From: Ahaetulla prasina
Lineage: Eukaryota; Chordata; Lepidosauria; Squamata; Colubridae
Assembly: GCF_028640845.1 (NCBI RefSeq)
Contig: NC_080541.1
Span: 140,767,464-140,831,463, forward strand
Direction of reading: 5' to 3'
Length of the DNA: 64,000 nucleotides
This document shows, in pieces, positions 1 through 10,917 of this stretch. The notes beneath the pieces are model-generated. The model searched no databases and had not been told where the DNA came from. It saw only the letters and a program-made list of their open reading frames with translations. Positions within the stretch are counted from its first letter, which is position 1; each line of letters opens with the position of its first letter. The translations under genes and the position numbers were made by a program.

Positions 1-152
1 CAGCTGATTGGGAGGGAATGGAGATTTTACAGTATCCTTCCCCTGCCATGCCCACCAAGCCATGTCCACCAAGCCACACCCACCAAGCCATGTCACGCTC
101 ACCAAGCCATACCCACAGAACAGGTAGTAAAAAAATTTGAAACCCACCACTG
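1..152. mobile_element. hAT-type MITE, right part (enters from window edge)
   Basis: The right end reads ACCCACCACTG, and just inside it lies a GGTAGTAA-type block preceded by several copies of a roughly 17-bp unit containing CACCAAGCCAT. Read in reverse, this matches the left end of the complete hAT-like MITE at 42814-43390 (CAGTGGTG, a TTACTACCGG block, then a TGGCTTGGTGG block). The left end lies outside the window, so no duplication can be checked. Non-autonomous and non-coding. Confidence 0.6.
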
Positions 153-738
153 GATCTGTCCTTAGTTCTGTTGTATTTTACTTTAAATAAGGTTTTGTAC
201 AGTGCCCCCATTTTAGGATTTAATAGATCAATTTCCAAACCTCTTCTTGGAAAAATAAACTCAGGTGAGTTTTTCTTAATATGAAAATAAGTTAGAGATA
301 ATAAGCAAGTCTTCAACAACTTTAATTCAATTTATACAATGCTTTCAAAGTGAAACATGGTTGGAATTGTCCTTTGAATCAAATCACATGGACTGTAGCA
401 AGGTTAGACTGAAAAAAAAAAGTAATATATTTTATCATTTGGAATTTCTTCTAGTTCATATAAAGCTTTAAAAAAAAGCATACACTAACAAAAAGTCTTT
501 CTTAGGTAGAATCCAAAAGATGAGATTTCTACATTCAAATAATCTTTCAGAAAAACAAGGATGACAATTTTTTCTCCCTTTGTCTTTGTACACTACACAA
601 CACCCCTCTCTTTATTCAGGCTTTTAATGTGTGCTTCAGGTATTCCTTTCAGTTTATTCCTTCTTTCTGGTGTCTTCTCCATTATGTTTTTGCTTTTCTT
701 AAAAAACAAGTTGTCAAAGATCATTAGGATTTTCCATA
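153..738. other. unassigned AT-rich sequence
   Basis: No recognisable repeat, RNA or gene. Short open frames here (for example 561-797) show no domain and look like chance. Confidence 0.4.
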
Positions 739-746
739 GTTACATG

Positions 747-883
747 CAGTGGTGGGATTCAGCCAGTTCGCACCACTTCGGGAGAACCGGTTGTTAACTT
801 TCTGAGCAGTTTGACAAACTGGTTTTTGGAAGAAATCATTAGAGCAGAGAACTGGTTGTTAAATTACTTGAATCCCACCACTG
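747..883. mobile_element. hAT-type MITE with exact 8-bp TSD
   Basis: A 137-bp element begins CAGTGGTGGGATTCA and ends TGAATCCCACCACTG, a terminal inverted repeat of about 14 bp. It is flanked by an exact 8-bp direct repeat GTTACATG at 739-746 and 884-891. CAG...CTG termini with 8-bp target duplication are the hallmark of the hAT superfamily. The interior repeats an AACCGGTTGTTAA-like motif in opposite orientations, giving a partly palindromic element. It has no coding capacity and would need a hAT transposase in trans. Confidence 0.88.
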
Positions 884-891
884 GTTACATG

Positions 892-1464
892 CCATCTGCA
901 GCTGCCTGCAAGTTAATTTTAGATGTAAATGAATGCATTGTTGTCTAGCACAGAGATTTTCAAACTTTATCATGCTGCAGAAACCTGTTAGATAACGTAC
1001 ATTTTCTCAGGACTTCTGATCAAGAGGCAAAGCTACAGTGAAATAAATTTGGCTGCCTTCAAATGAACTTCAAATGAGCTCCTAGTTCTTTATGGAATTC
1101 ATTCAGATTCTTCCAGAAACCTTGGGTTCCACAAAATACAGATTGAAAATGCCTGGTCTAGGATAAAGTAATGTTAAGGATGTATGCTGGTTGCTTGAGT
1201 TCTCTCTGAAAGCGCCATACTCCCTATTCAGAAGATGGCCAAATCCACAATTTCTCTCAAGTCCACCAATTAATAATAGAGAACTCCACCTTCATATATA
1301 CTGCTCTCTCTGCCAGTTGTTCCACCAATATTGGTGACCGCCACCTTCATCACTGTCCTCCAAGCAGCATGGCAAGTGGAGCCAATCACCTCACTTACCA
1401 TGTTTACAATCCTGGGAGATCCTAACCAGACGTTTTGTTGTTCCTTTGTTTTGTGCTGCCGCCG
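892..1464. other. unassigned sequence
   Basis: No recognised repeat. The exact start of the LINE that follows is uncertain, so part of this stretch could be its decayed upstream region. Confidence 0.35.
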
Positions 1465-2442
1465 ACTAAATTTATCCAAATCTTTTCAACTCTTTCCTCT
1501 CTTGCAAATTTCAAAATCCGCTACAGAAATATATGCAACCAAATAAAAACTGAATGCACAAATTACCACACCAAGCAAGAAGAGAACCTTCTGCGCACAA
1601 ATTCCAATCGTGCCTTTTATAATTTTGTTAACAATAAACTTAAAGACTCAAGATCCATCCCACCACTAAAAGATTCTAACAACAAAGAATGCAATGACGA
1701 AACAGTTAAAGCAAACCTCTTCAACATTTTCTTTGGCTCAGTTTTTGTTAACTCCGATAACACACATCCGACATTCCACAAACATACCAGCAATGATTAT
1801 GATGATTTAACTCATATAGATTTCACAGAAGATAATGTTGGAAAAGCTCTTCATAACTTAAAACCATCGCTATCTGTTGGACCCGATGGACTATGTGCAT
1901 ACTTCTTAAAAAAACTTTCCATTAATATAGCAGAACCCCTAAGCATTATCTTTGATAAAGCTTTCACTACCATTTCCCTTCCCAAACTTTGGTCACTAGC
2001 CACAGTCATCCCTATCTTCAAAAAAGGAGACCCCAGCTTAGTCGGAAATTACAGACCGATCTCTTTGTCCTGCGTCACCTGCAAAGTCATGGAATCAATC
2101 ATCAACCAATCCATCACCTCACACTTAGAAACTAACAACCTACTCTCCAATAAACAATTTGGTTTCCGGAAAAAATTATCATGTAACTTACAACTTCTCC
2201 ACTGTAAAAACATATGGACTACAAGTCTTGATCAAGGCAAAACAATAGATGCAATCTACATAGACTTCTGCAAAGCTTTTGACTCAGTAGTACACGATAA
2301 ACTTCTCCTAAAACTAAAATCCTATGGCATCTCAGGACCCCTTCACAAATGGATATCTGCTTTTCTGTCTAATAGACAACAAGTGGTCAAAATTGGCAAT
2401 GTTCTATCAAATCCTGTTCCTGTCAAGAGTGGCGTTCCTCAA
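1465..2442 (+). pseudogene. CR1/Jockey-group LINE ('family J'), RT N-terminal half
   Basis: This is the left piece of a 5'-truncated non-LTR retrotransposon. The frame ending at 2445 shows the classic order of RT motifs: SVGPDGLCAYFLKKL, a VIPIFKKGD box, GNYRPISLSCV, FGFRKK, and the YIDFCKAFDSVVHDKLL box with a catalytic Asp. It stops within the SGVPQ box (RT motif B) because another LINE has inserted there. The RT continues at 4514. The endonuclease domain is missing. A copy of the same family lies at 63186-63689 and a third starts at about 63947. Family assignment within the CR1/L2/Rex1/Jockey group is not certain; the start is approximate. Confidence 0.75.
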
Positions 2443-4513
2443 TAGAATAGAATAGAATAGAATTTTTTATTGGCCAAGTGTGATTGGACACACAAGGAAT
2501 TTGTCTTGGTGCATATGCTCTCAATGTACATAAAAGAAAAGATACCTTCATCAAGGTACAACATTTACAACACAACTGATGATCAATATATCAATATAAA
2601 TCATAAGGATTGCCAGCAATAAGTTATAGTCATACAGTCATAAGTGGAAAGAGATTGACGATGGGAACTATGAAACGATTAATAGTAATGCAGATTCAGT
2701 AAATAGTCTGACAGTGTTGAGGGAATTATTTGTTTAGCAGAGTGATGGCCTTCGGGAAAAAACTGTTCTTGTGTCTAGTTGTTCTGGTGTGCAATGCTCT
2801 ATAGCGTCGTTTTGAGGGTAGGAGTTGAAACAGTTTATGTCCAGGATGCGAGGGATCTGCAAATATTTTCACGGCCCTCTTCTTGATTCGTGCAGTATAC
2901 AGGTCCTCAATGGAAGGCAAGTTGGTAGCAATTATTTTTTCTGCAGTTCTAATTATCCTCTGAAGTCTGTGTTTTTCTTGTTGGGTTGCAGAACCGAACC
3001 AGACAGTTATAGAGGTGCAAATGACAGACTCAATAATTCCTCTGTAGAATTGGATCAGCAGCTCCTTGGGCAGTTTGAGCTTACTGAGTTGGCGCAGAAA
3101 GAACATTCTTTGTTGTCCTTTTTTAATGATGTTTTTGATGTTAGCTGTCCATTTGAGATCTTGCGATATGATAGAACCCAGAAATTTGAAGGTTTCTACT
3201 GTTGATACTGTGTTGTCAAGTATTGTGAGAGGTGGAAGTATGGAAGGGTTTTTCCTAAAGTCTACCACCATTTCTACGGTTTTGAGTGTGTTCAGTTCCA
3301 GATTGTTTTGGTTGAACCACAAGGCTAGTCGTTTGACCTCTCGTCTATATGCGGATTCGTCATTGTCTCGAATGAGACCAATCACTGTTGTGTCATCTGC
3401 GAACTTCAGTAGCTTAACTGATGGATCATTGGAGATGCAGTCATTGGTATACAGAGAGAAGAAGTGGGAGAGCACACAGCCTTGGGGGGCCCCTGTGCTA
3501 ATTGTACAGGTATTTGATGTGATCTTGCTTAGCTTCACCTGCTGCTTCCTGTTTGTTAGGAAGCTTGTGATCCACTTACAAGCCTGTTCCGGTACCTGTA
3601 GCTGGTTTAGCTTAGTTAGGAGAATGTCTGGAATGATGGTATTGAATGCTGAACTAAAGTCTACAAAAAGGACCCTTGCATAGGTCTTTGGAGACTCAAG
3701 ATGTTGTAGGATGTAGTGCAGAGCCATATTAACAGCATCATCTGTTGGTCTATTTGCTCGGTATGCAAATTGCAAGGGGTCTAACAGCAGATCCGTGATG
3801 GTTTTCAGGTAGGAAAGCACTAACCTGTCAAAGGTTTTCATGACTACAGATGTTAAAGCAACTGGTCTGTAATCATTCAGTTCCTTGATGGTGGGCTTCT
3901 TCGGCACTGGGATGCTGGTAGAGCGTTTGAAGCAAGAAGGAACATAACACATCTCTAGTGATTTATTGAAAATATGGGTGAAGATGGGGGCCAATTGGTC
4001 AGCACAGACTTTTAAGCAAGAAGGAGTTATCTTGTCTGGGCCTGGAGCTTTTCCTGGCTTTTGTCTGTGAAATAGGTCCTGCACTTCCTTTTCTGTGATC
4101 ACTAGGGGTTGTGAACCCAATGAAATGGGGTCAGTTGTAGGAGGCTTGGCTGTTGTTGGTGTGTCTGAGATGGGGATTGTGGAGATAGGTGGCTGTAGTT
4201 TCCTTTCAAACCTGCAGTAAAACTCATTCAGGTCATTTGCCAGTTGTTGATTACCTTCAGCCTGGGAAGGAGGTTTGCCATAGCCGGTGATATTTTTAAG
4301 AGTTTTCCACATGTTTGCTGGTTCATTTGCTGAAAACTGATTCTTTAGCTTTTCAGAGTAGCTTCTTTTTGCTGCTCTTATCTCCCTTGTTAGTGCATTT
4401 CTGGCCTGATTGTACAGCATTTTATCACCTTTTCTGTAGGCTTCCTCTTTGGAATGTCGTAGCTGCTTAAGTTTAGGTGTAAACCAAGGTTTGTTGTTAC
4501 TGTGTATTCGCAA
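2443..4513 (-). mobile_element. 5'-truncated CR1/L3-type LINE with (TAGAA)n tail, nested in family J
   Basis: A minus-strand LINE inserted into the RT gene of family J. Its 3' end on the left is a (TAGAA)n microsatellite (2443-2461), followed by about 265 bp of 3' UTR and an intact RT frame running to the 5' truncation point at about 4513. The host flanks carry an imperfect duplication, GTTCCTCAA at 2434-2442 and GTTCCTTGTA at 4514-4523. Removing the insert brings the host RT motif B back together. I recall LINEs with this tail as seeds of microsatellites in snake genomes. A second short copy is at 27473-27592. Confidence 0.82.
2726..4513 (-). CDS. LINE reverse transcriptase, 595-codon uninterrupted frame (5'-truncated pol)
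   Basis: This encodes the RT and C-terminal region of a LINE pol protein for target-primed reverse transcription. Visible in order: KPWFTPKLKQL linker, GKAPGPDKITPSCL, NDYRPVALTSVVMK, LFVDFSSAFNTIIP (catalytic Asp), STGAPQGCVLS (motif B), LLKFADDTTVIG (catalytic FADD, codons at about 3392-3403), FLGSIISQDLKW, then the LLPSKRRYRAL and FFPKAITLLN C-terminus. There is no internal stop or frameshift over 1.8 kb, unlike neighbouring LINEs, which suggests a young insertion. The apurinic endonuclease domain expected upstream is absent, and the Met at 4513 sits on the truncation point and is not a native start. The motif-B flank reads SHFF where SPLLF-type residues are usual. Confidence 0.8.
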   Translation of the reverse strand: MRIHSNNKPWFTPKLKQLRHSKEEAYRKGDKMLYNQARNALTREIRAAKRSYSEKLKNQFSANEPANMWKTLKNITGYGKPPSQAEGNQQLANDLNEFYCRFERKLQPPISTIPISDTPTTAKPPTTDPISLGSQPLVITEKEVQDLFHRQKPGKAPGPDKITPSCLKVCADQLAPIFTHIFNKSLEMCYVPSCFKRSTSIPVPKKPTIKELNDYRPVALTSVVMKTFDRLVLSYLKTITDLLLDPLQFAYRANRPTDDAVNMALHYILQHLESPKTYARVLFVDFSSAFNTIIPDILLTKLNQLQVPEQACKWITSFLTNRKQQVKLSKITSNTCTISTGAPQGCVLSHFFSLYTNDCISNDPSVKLLKFADDTTVIGLIRDNDESAYRREVKRLALWFNQNNLELNTLKTVEMVVDFRKNPSILPPLTILDNTVSTVETFKFLGSIISQDLKWTANIKNIIKKGQQRMFFLRQLSKLKLPKELLIQFYRGIIESVICTSITVWFGSATQQEKHRLQRIIRTAEKIIATNLPSIEDLYTARIKKRAVKIFADPSHPGHKLFQLLPSKRRYRALHTRTTRHKNSFFPKAITLLNK

Positions 4514-5600
4514 GTTCCTTGTAGGCAGCGTCCTTGGACCAACACTCTCATACTATACATTAATGATCTTTGTGACCATATCTCAAGTAATTGTGTTCTC
4601 TTTGCTGACGATGTCAAACTATTTAACACCACAGACAATATATCTATCATTCAAAAAGACCTTGATCATCTAACTGCTTGGTCTAAAACTTGGCAACTCC
4701 AAATCTCAACCAAATGCTCAGTCTTACATATAGGAAAAAAGAACTCAAACACTAAGTACATACTAGATGGACATTACCTTACAGATGACCCCCACCCTGT
4801 TAAAGACCTTGGAGTTTTCATGTCAAATGATCTAAGTGCCAAAGCCCACTGCAACTACATAGCAAAAAAAGCTCTAAGAGTTGTAAACCTAATCTTGCGT
4901 AGCTTCTTTTCCAAAAACACCACACTACTAACCAGAGCATATAAAACATTTGCTAGACCAATTCTAGAATACAGCTCGCCTGTTTGGAACCCTCCCCACA
5001 TCTCTGACATCAATAAAATTGAATGTGTCCAGAAATATTTTACAAGAAGAGTTCTCCATTCCTCTGAAAACAACAAAATACCTTATCCCACCAGACTTGA
5101 AATCCTAGGCTTAGAAAACTTGGAACTCCATCGCCTTCGACAAGACCTAAGTTTAACTCACAGAATCATCTATTGTAACGTCCTTCCTGTTAAAGACTAC
5201 TTCAGCTTCAATTGCAATAATACTAGAGCAACCAATAGATTTAAACTTAACGCTTTAATCTAGATTGCAGAAAATATGACTTCTGTAACAGAATCATTAG
5301 TGCTTGGAATACTTTACCTGACTCTGTGGTCTCTTCCCATAATCCTAAAAACTTTAACCAAAAACTCTCTACTATTGACCTCACCCCATTCCTAAGAGGA
5401 CCCTAAGGGGCGTGCATAAGAGCACAAACGTGTTTACCGTTCCTGTCCTATTGTTTTTCTTTTCTTCTTCCTATATACATATATGCTTATACCTCCTTAT
5501 ATTTACTCATATATGTGTTTATATATTATATAATCTTTTTGTATGATACCTACATATATTGTTATGACAAAATAAAATAAATAAAATAAAATAAATAAAT
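4514..5600 (+). pseudogene. family J LINE, RT C-terminal half and 3' end
   Basis: Continuation of the RT interrupted at 2442. The 4502-5263 frame carries YINDLCDH, LFADDVKLF (catalytic FADD at 4601-4612), VKDLGVFMSNDL, and a C-terminal RPILEYSSPVWNP and VQKYFTRRV region. A frameshift at about 5262 separates the last conserved block, a WNTLPDSVV-type C-terminus that reads on to about 5405. One base difference near 4550 shifts frame relative to the left half. The 3' UTR ends in a TGACAAAATAAAATAAAT tail at 5560-5600, the same as the copy ending at 63689. Confidence 0.77.
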
Positions 5601-6515
5601 TCTCCATTACAACTTTTGTCTCCCGAGCTCCTGTTTTAGCGCTGTCCAAACCAATGCCTCTGTCATTCAGCTCCAGGAAAAGAGATCTGCATTCATATCC
5701 ACTTGCTACTTTCCTATTAGCACTGTATTGAAACCAAATTTCAAACACAGATCCTCTGAGAAATCAGCCATAGCCAACTGCCGTTAAAAAACAAAACAAA
5801 ACTCTATTTTGAAATCACTGCTTTTCAGAACCTGGAAGTGTCATGGCTCAAACGGGGAACCTTTAATTGATACGTAGTTGACCTTTGCTGTAAAGTGATG
5901 AACAGCATATTGAAATATTTGCTGAAGCAGTTTAGGATATTTAGCCATTGGCTAACCTATGAAGCAGAGCTGATTGCTGGACTGAATAGGGAAAAAAAAG
6001 AAATACAAATTATTTGGTTGCACCTGGAGAATTAGTTTTTCCTGAACACTGATGAGTTTGTGTCACCATTGATTTGCCCTTCCATTCTTACTTCTGGTTA
6101 ATTCAGGGCTTTTAGTCCTGAGACTTTGCATAATCATGATTCCTTCTTTCCACCTTTTGAGTCTTTGAAGCCTCTTAACCAAGATCCTTTTTCCTTAAGA
6201 AAAATTCCAGAACCTGGATCTTTGTCCTTTAAAAGCCAGTTTACCCAGTGCAGAAAGTGAGAAAAAGAAAAGAACAAGAAAGAAACCAGGATTATGTCAT
6301 AGATGGCAAAACCCTTATTCACCTCGAGTGTTTTTAGAAACCTGGCTATGATTTACTTTTACTTCTATCTGGAGAGGTATGCAGTCCTCTGAGTATATTA
6401 TATATTATAACCATTCAGCAGTTTCTAAATCACTATATGAATTATGCAGAGTCATGGTTTACCATTTTTATTCCTGGATGCAGAGACTTGCCTATTGGAT
6501 ATATCATATCCAACA
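5601..6515. other. unassigned sequence containing a 24-nt direct repeat partner
   Basis: No recognisable gene or repeat. Positions 6135-6158 are identical to 9600-9623 over 24 nt, which brackets the two opposed L2 copies; see findings. Confidence 0.35.
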
Positions 6516-7439
6516 GAGAAACAGGCTCAAGCTCAACCCCTCCAAGACGGAGTGGCTGTGGATGCCGGCATCCCGGTACAGCCAGCTGCAGCCGCGGCTG
6601 ACTGTCGGGGGTAAATCATTGGCCCTGATGGAGAGGGTGCGCAACTTGGGCGTTCTCCTGGATGGGCGGTTGTCCTTTGAAGAACATCTGACGACCGTCT
6701 CCAGGAGAGCTTTTCATCAGGTACACCTGATTCACCAGTTGCGCCCCTTTCTAGACCGGGATTCCCTATGCACAGTCACTCATGCTCTTGTCACTTCTCG
6801 CCTGGACTACTGCAATGCTCTCTACATGGGGCTCCCCTTGAAGAGTACCTGGAGGCTTCAGTTGGTCCAGAATGCGACTGCGTGGGTGATTGAGGGAGCC
6901 ACTCATGGCTCCCATATAACACCTCTCCTGCGCAAGCTGCACTGGCTGCCTATGGTCTTCCGGGTGCACTTCAAGGTGCTGGTTACCACCTTTAAAGCGC
7001 TCCATGGCTTAGGACCGGGTTATCTACGGGATCGCCTTCTGCCACCATTTGCTTCCCACCGACCCGTGCACTCCCATAGGGAGGGCCTCCTCAGGGTGCC
7101 GTCAGCTAGACAATGTCGGCTGGCGACCCCCAGGGGAGGGCCTTCTCTGTGAAAGTCCCTACCCTCTGGAACGAGCTTCCCCCAGGACTTCGTCAACTTC
7201 CTGATCTCCGGACCTTTCGCCGCGAGCTGAAGACGTATTTATTCTTCCGCGCAGGATGGCATAGAATTAGTATTTGTATTTGTAATTTTAAATGGGGTTT
7301 TACGGTTTATGTATTTTAATTTAGGGGCCAAATTTAATAAGTTTTTTAGCATTGTTTTTATTTGTACTATATCCATGGATTGTTGATTTTATCTGGCTGT
7401 GCACCGCCCTGAGTCCTTCGGGAGAAGGGTGGTATAAAA

Positions 7440-7440
<1 letters not shown>
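6516..7440 (+). pseudogene. L2-like LINE copy A, 3' third of pol plus 3' end
   Basis: 5'-truncated L2-like LINE (CR1/L2 group). The frame from about 6516 reads the RT C-terminus: LKLNPSKTEWLWMPASRYSQ, VRNLGVLLDGRLSFE, SRLDYCNALYMGLP, LQLVQNAT, LHWLPMVFRVHFKVL and FKALHGLGPGYLRDRLL. It then frameshifts at about 7140 into the TLWNELPPGLRQLPDLRTF end. The 3' UTR finishes with the CCGCCCT...AGGGTGG stem-loop at about 7406-7432. RTs of this group are thought to recognise such hairpins when priming. Confidence 0.82.

Positions 7441-7521
<81 letters not shown>
7438..7521. repeat. (TTA)n microsatellite, 3' tail of L2 copy A
   Basis: About 27 uninterrupted TTA units directly follow the L2 stem-loop, so they probably expanded from the element's 3' terminal repeat. 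Confidence 0.9.
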
Positions 7522-7599
7522 GTATCTTATATCTCTTAAATATCATATTTTCCTATATATAGGATGTGAACTTCAGGTTTCCACCTTTTCTCTTTACCC

Positions 7600-9599
7600 T
7601 AAGCCATGGAGCGCTTTAAAGGTGGTAACCAAAACCTTGAAGCGCACCCGAAAGACCACAGGTAGCCAGTGCAGACTGCGCAGGAGTGGTGTTACCCGGG
7701 AGCAACGTGGGGCTCCCTCAATCACCCGCGCAGCTGCATTCTGGACTAGCTGAAGTCTCCGAGTGCACTTCAGGGGTAGCCCCATGTAGAGAGCATTGCA
7801 ATAATCCAGGCGAGAAGTGACGAGAGCATGAGTGACCGTGCATAAGGCATCCCGGTCCAGAAAGGGGCGCAACTGGCGAACCAGGCGGACCTGGTAAAAA
7901 GCTCTCCTGGAGATGGCCGCCACATGGTCTTCAAACGACAGCCGTCCATCCAGGAGAACGCCCAAGTTGCGCACCCTTTCCGTCGGGGCCAATGACTCGC
8001 CCCCAACAGTCAGCTGCGGTTGCAGCTGACTGTACCGAGATGCCGGCATCCACAGCCACTCCGTCTTGGATGGATTGAGTCTGAGTCTGTTTCTCCCCAT
8101 CCAGACCCGTACGGCCTCCAGACAACGGGACAGCACTTCGACAGCTTCGCTGGGGTGGCCTGGGGTGGAAAAGTACAGCTGAATATCATCAGCGTACAGA
8201 TGATAGCTCACCCCAAAGCCACTGATGACCTCGCCCAATGGCTTCATATAGATGTTGAACAGGAGAGGCGAGAGAATCGACCCCTGCGGCACCCCACAAG
8301 TGAGGTGCCCCGCGGTCGATCTCTGCCCTCCTGTCAACACCGTCTGCGACCGGTCAGAGAGGTAGGAGGAGAACCACCGATAAACGGTGCCTCCCACTCC
8401 CAACCCCTCCAACCGGCGCAGCAAGATACCATGGTCAATGGTATCAAAAGCCGATGAGAGATCTAACAGGACCAAGGCAGAGGAGCAACCCCTGTCCCTG
8501 GCCCTCCAGAGGTCATCCACCAACGCGACCAAAGCTGTCTCCGTGCTATGCCGGGCGGAAGCCGGACTGGAGCAGGTCTAGATAGACAGCTTCCTCCAGG
8601 TACTGAGGAAACTGCCACGCCACCACACTCTCTACAACCTTCGCGATAAAGCGAAGGTTGGAGACTGGACGGTAATTACCCAGAATAGCTGGGTCCAGGG
8701 AAGGCTTCTTGAGGAGGGGTCTAACCACCGCCTCTTTCAAGGCGGCGGGGAAGATCCCCTCCATCAAAGAAGCATTTATAATCCCCTGGAGCCAGCCTCG
8801 TGTCACCTCCTGAGTGGCCAGCACCAGCCAGGAGGGGCACGGGTCCAGTAAACATGTAGTGGCATGCAGCCTCCCCAGCAACCTGTCCACGTCCTCGGGA
8901 GTCACAGAATCGAACACATCCCAAACGATATCAACAAGACGCGCCTCAGTCATCTCATCCGGATCATCGCAATCTTGGTCCAAGCTATCCCGGAGCTGAG
9001 CGATTTTATCGTATAGATAACCGTTAAACTCCTCGGCACGTCCCTGTAAGGGGTCATCCCGCTCCCCCTGGTGAAGGAGGGAACGGGTCACCCGAAACAG
9101 GGCGGCCGGGCGGTTATCTGCCGACGCAATGAGGGAGGAAGCGTAGGAGCGCCTCGCCACCCTCAGTGCCACTAGGTAGGTCTTTGAAAAAGACCTAACT
9201 AGTGTCCGATCAGCCTCGGAACGGCTGGACCTCCACACACTCTCTAGGCGTCTTCTCCGGCGTTTCATCTCTCTCAGCTCCTCAGAGAACCAAGGAGCTA
9301 ATTGAGATCTGCGCCGGGTCAGAGGCCGCAAAGGCACGACACAGTCCAAAGCCCCAGCCGCGGCCTGTTCCCAGGCCGCAACTAGTTCTTCAGTCGTGCC
9401 GTGGGCAAGATCCTCAGGAAACGGCCCAAGCTCCGTCTGGAACCTCTCAGGGTCCATCAGGCGCCTGGGACGGAACCAACGTATTGGTTCCGTCTCCCTG
9501 CGGTGGTGAGTAGTGGTCTGAAAGTCTAGGCGGAGGAGAAAATGATCTGACCATGACACCGGTAACGTCACTAAATCTCTTACTACCAGATCATTAAAC
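7600..9599 (-). pseudogene. L2-like LINE copy B, antisense, most of RT
   Basis: Minus-strand L2-like LINE. The frame from 9628 gives the end of the endonuclease (PVSWSDHFLL, with the catalytic SDH triad), the RRETEPIRWFRPRRLMDP linker and RT up to LGNYRPVSNLRFIAKV and QSGFRPA. After a frameshift near 8546, a second frame (8532-7594) carries LLDLSSAFDTIDHGILL, GVPQGSILSPLLFN, YHLYADDIQLYF and the SRLDYCNALYMGLP C-terminus. The copy ends abruptly at about 7600 inside the coding region. It lacks its last ~100 codons, 3' UTR and stem-loop, which is unusual because LINEs normally keep the 3' end; a later deletion or rearrangement is likely. Confidence 0.8.
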
Positions 9600-9623
9600 C
9601 ATGATTCCTTCTTTCCACCTTTT

Positions 9624-10084
9624 ACCACTTACCACTGCCCACAGCATCCCCATGATCACGTGATCAAAATGTGGCGCTTGGCAACTGGCATGTATTTATG
9701 ATGACTGCAGCATCCCAGGGTCATGTGATCGCCATGTGTAACCTTCCCAGCCAGCTTCCAACGAGCTCCAAGTCCATGGGGGATGCTGGATTTGCTTAAC
9801 AACTGTGTGGTTCACTTAATAACCACCATGTCTATGGAGATTCTCAATCGCCCAGGCCATAATAGTCCCAAAGGTGCCTTTTCCATTCTGAAGGAATTTC
9901 TTGATAATGTTTTCAAGGGAAAAAGAAAAAAGAAAAGTCCAATTGGCTTTTGAAAAAAAGACCTTTGGGACAATAACTGTAATGATTTGCTTAACAGCCA
10001 TGGCAAAAAAATGGTGATAAAATTGGGCATGACTCACTTAACAACTGCCAATGGAAATTCTGTGATCACAAGTTGAGGTCTACT
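9624..10084 (-). mobile_element. decayed MITE, TAGTCCTCGACTTA family
   Basis: Contains GATCACGTGATC, TTGGCAACTGGCATG, CTTAACAACTG and, near the right edge, CAAGTTGAGGTCTAC. These blocks are shared with the better copy at 41713-42097. The left terminus is not recognisable. Non-coding. Confidence 0.5.
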
Positions 10085-10581
10085 TTTATTGACTTTCCTT
10101 TTCCTGCAACATACCCTCCCTGATTAAAATTCACAAGATTGGTCTTGTCCACATCCATTTGCAACTTACAATCAATCCAGATTCTGAAAAATAATGTAGC
10201 TTTGTAGGTCCAGGGATTGTTTTTCATCATTGGTCCTCAAGGCCATTTCTAGACATCTTAATACCTAGCGAATAATTAAAAGTTCTCAAATGAAGCAAAA
10301 CAGAGGCAATTAAAAAAAAAAAAGACTAACGTCAATCCAATGAAGAAAAAAAGTTACAAATACAAAAGAGTATTTCAGCTGATACCTAAAATAAAATAAT
10401 GTGACTGTTAAGAAATTAATTTGGTGAAGGAAATCCATGGCTTGCAGGCCGTGATCAAAAAGGGTGGGCCCTATCTGAACTCATTCTGAGGGAAGATTCA
10501 TCACAAAGCCTCTGAGTTCAGTTCACTGGGAATTGTTACTTACCGTTGTTATAGCAGCATGCCATGGACTCCTTCCAAATG
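10085..10581. other. unassigned AT-rich sequence
   Basis: Nothing recognised. Confidence 0.35.
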
Positions 10582-10589
10582 GCTTATAA

Positions 10590-10909
10590 CAGAGGTGTCA
10601 AATTCAATTTTATTGAGGGCTGCATCAGAGTTACTTTTGAGCTCGAGGAGCCAGGGTGGGGGTGACCATGGTGAGCATAGCCACCTCGACGTCACTTGTG
10701 TTAGGGGCGCCTGTGGCGGCCCAGACACTCTGCCAGTGAAAACAGGCTCCTGAGTTCCATTTTTGGCTGCAACCACCTTCCAAGCTACATTTTCGCTGGC
10801 AGAGGAACAATGAGCCAGTCCTTTGCTGTTTTCAGGGTGGCCTCACGGGCCAGAACTAAGCACCCCACAGGCTGGATCTGGCCCCCGGGCCTTGAGTTTG
10901 ACACTCCTG
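10590..10909. mobile_element. hAT-type MITE (GTGTCAAATTCAA family)
   Basis: A 320-bp element bounded by CAGAGGTGTCAAATTCAA on the left and TTGAGTTTGACACTCCTG on the right, near-perfect inverted termini. The flanking octamers GCTTATAA (10582-10589) and GGTTACAA (10910-10917) match at 6 of 8 positions, an aged 8-bp duplication. The interior is GC-rich and non-coding. Confidence 0.78.
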
Positions 10910-10917
10910 GGTTACAA

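Noticed and set aside
3066..3683. 205-codon plus-strand frame
   Set aside because: It is the antisense shadow of the LINE RT frame at 2726-4513.
6516..9599. Twin-priming inversion of a single L2
   Set aside because: In twin priming the inverted part lies 5' of the sense part and shares no sequence with it. Here the antisense copy lies beyond the 3' tail and overlaps copy A in coding content, so they are separate copies.
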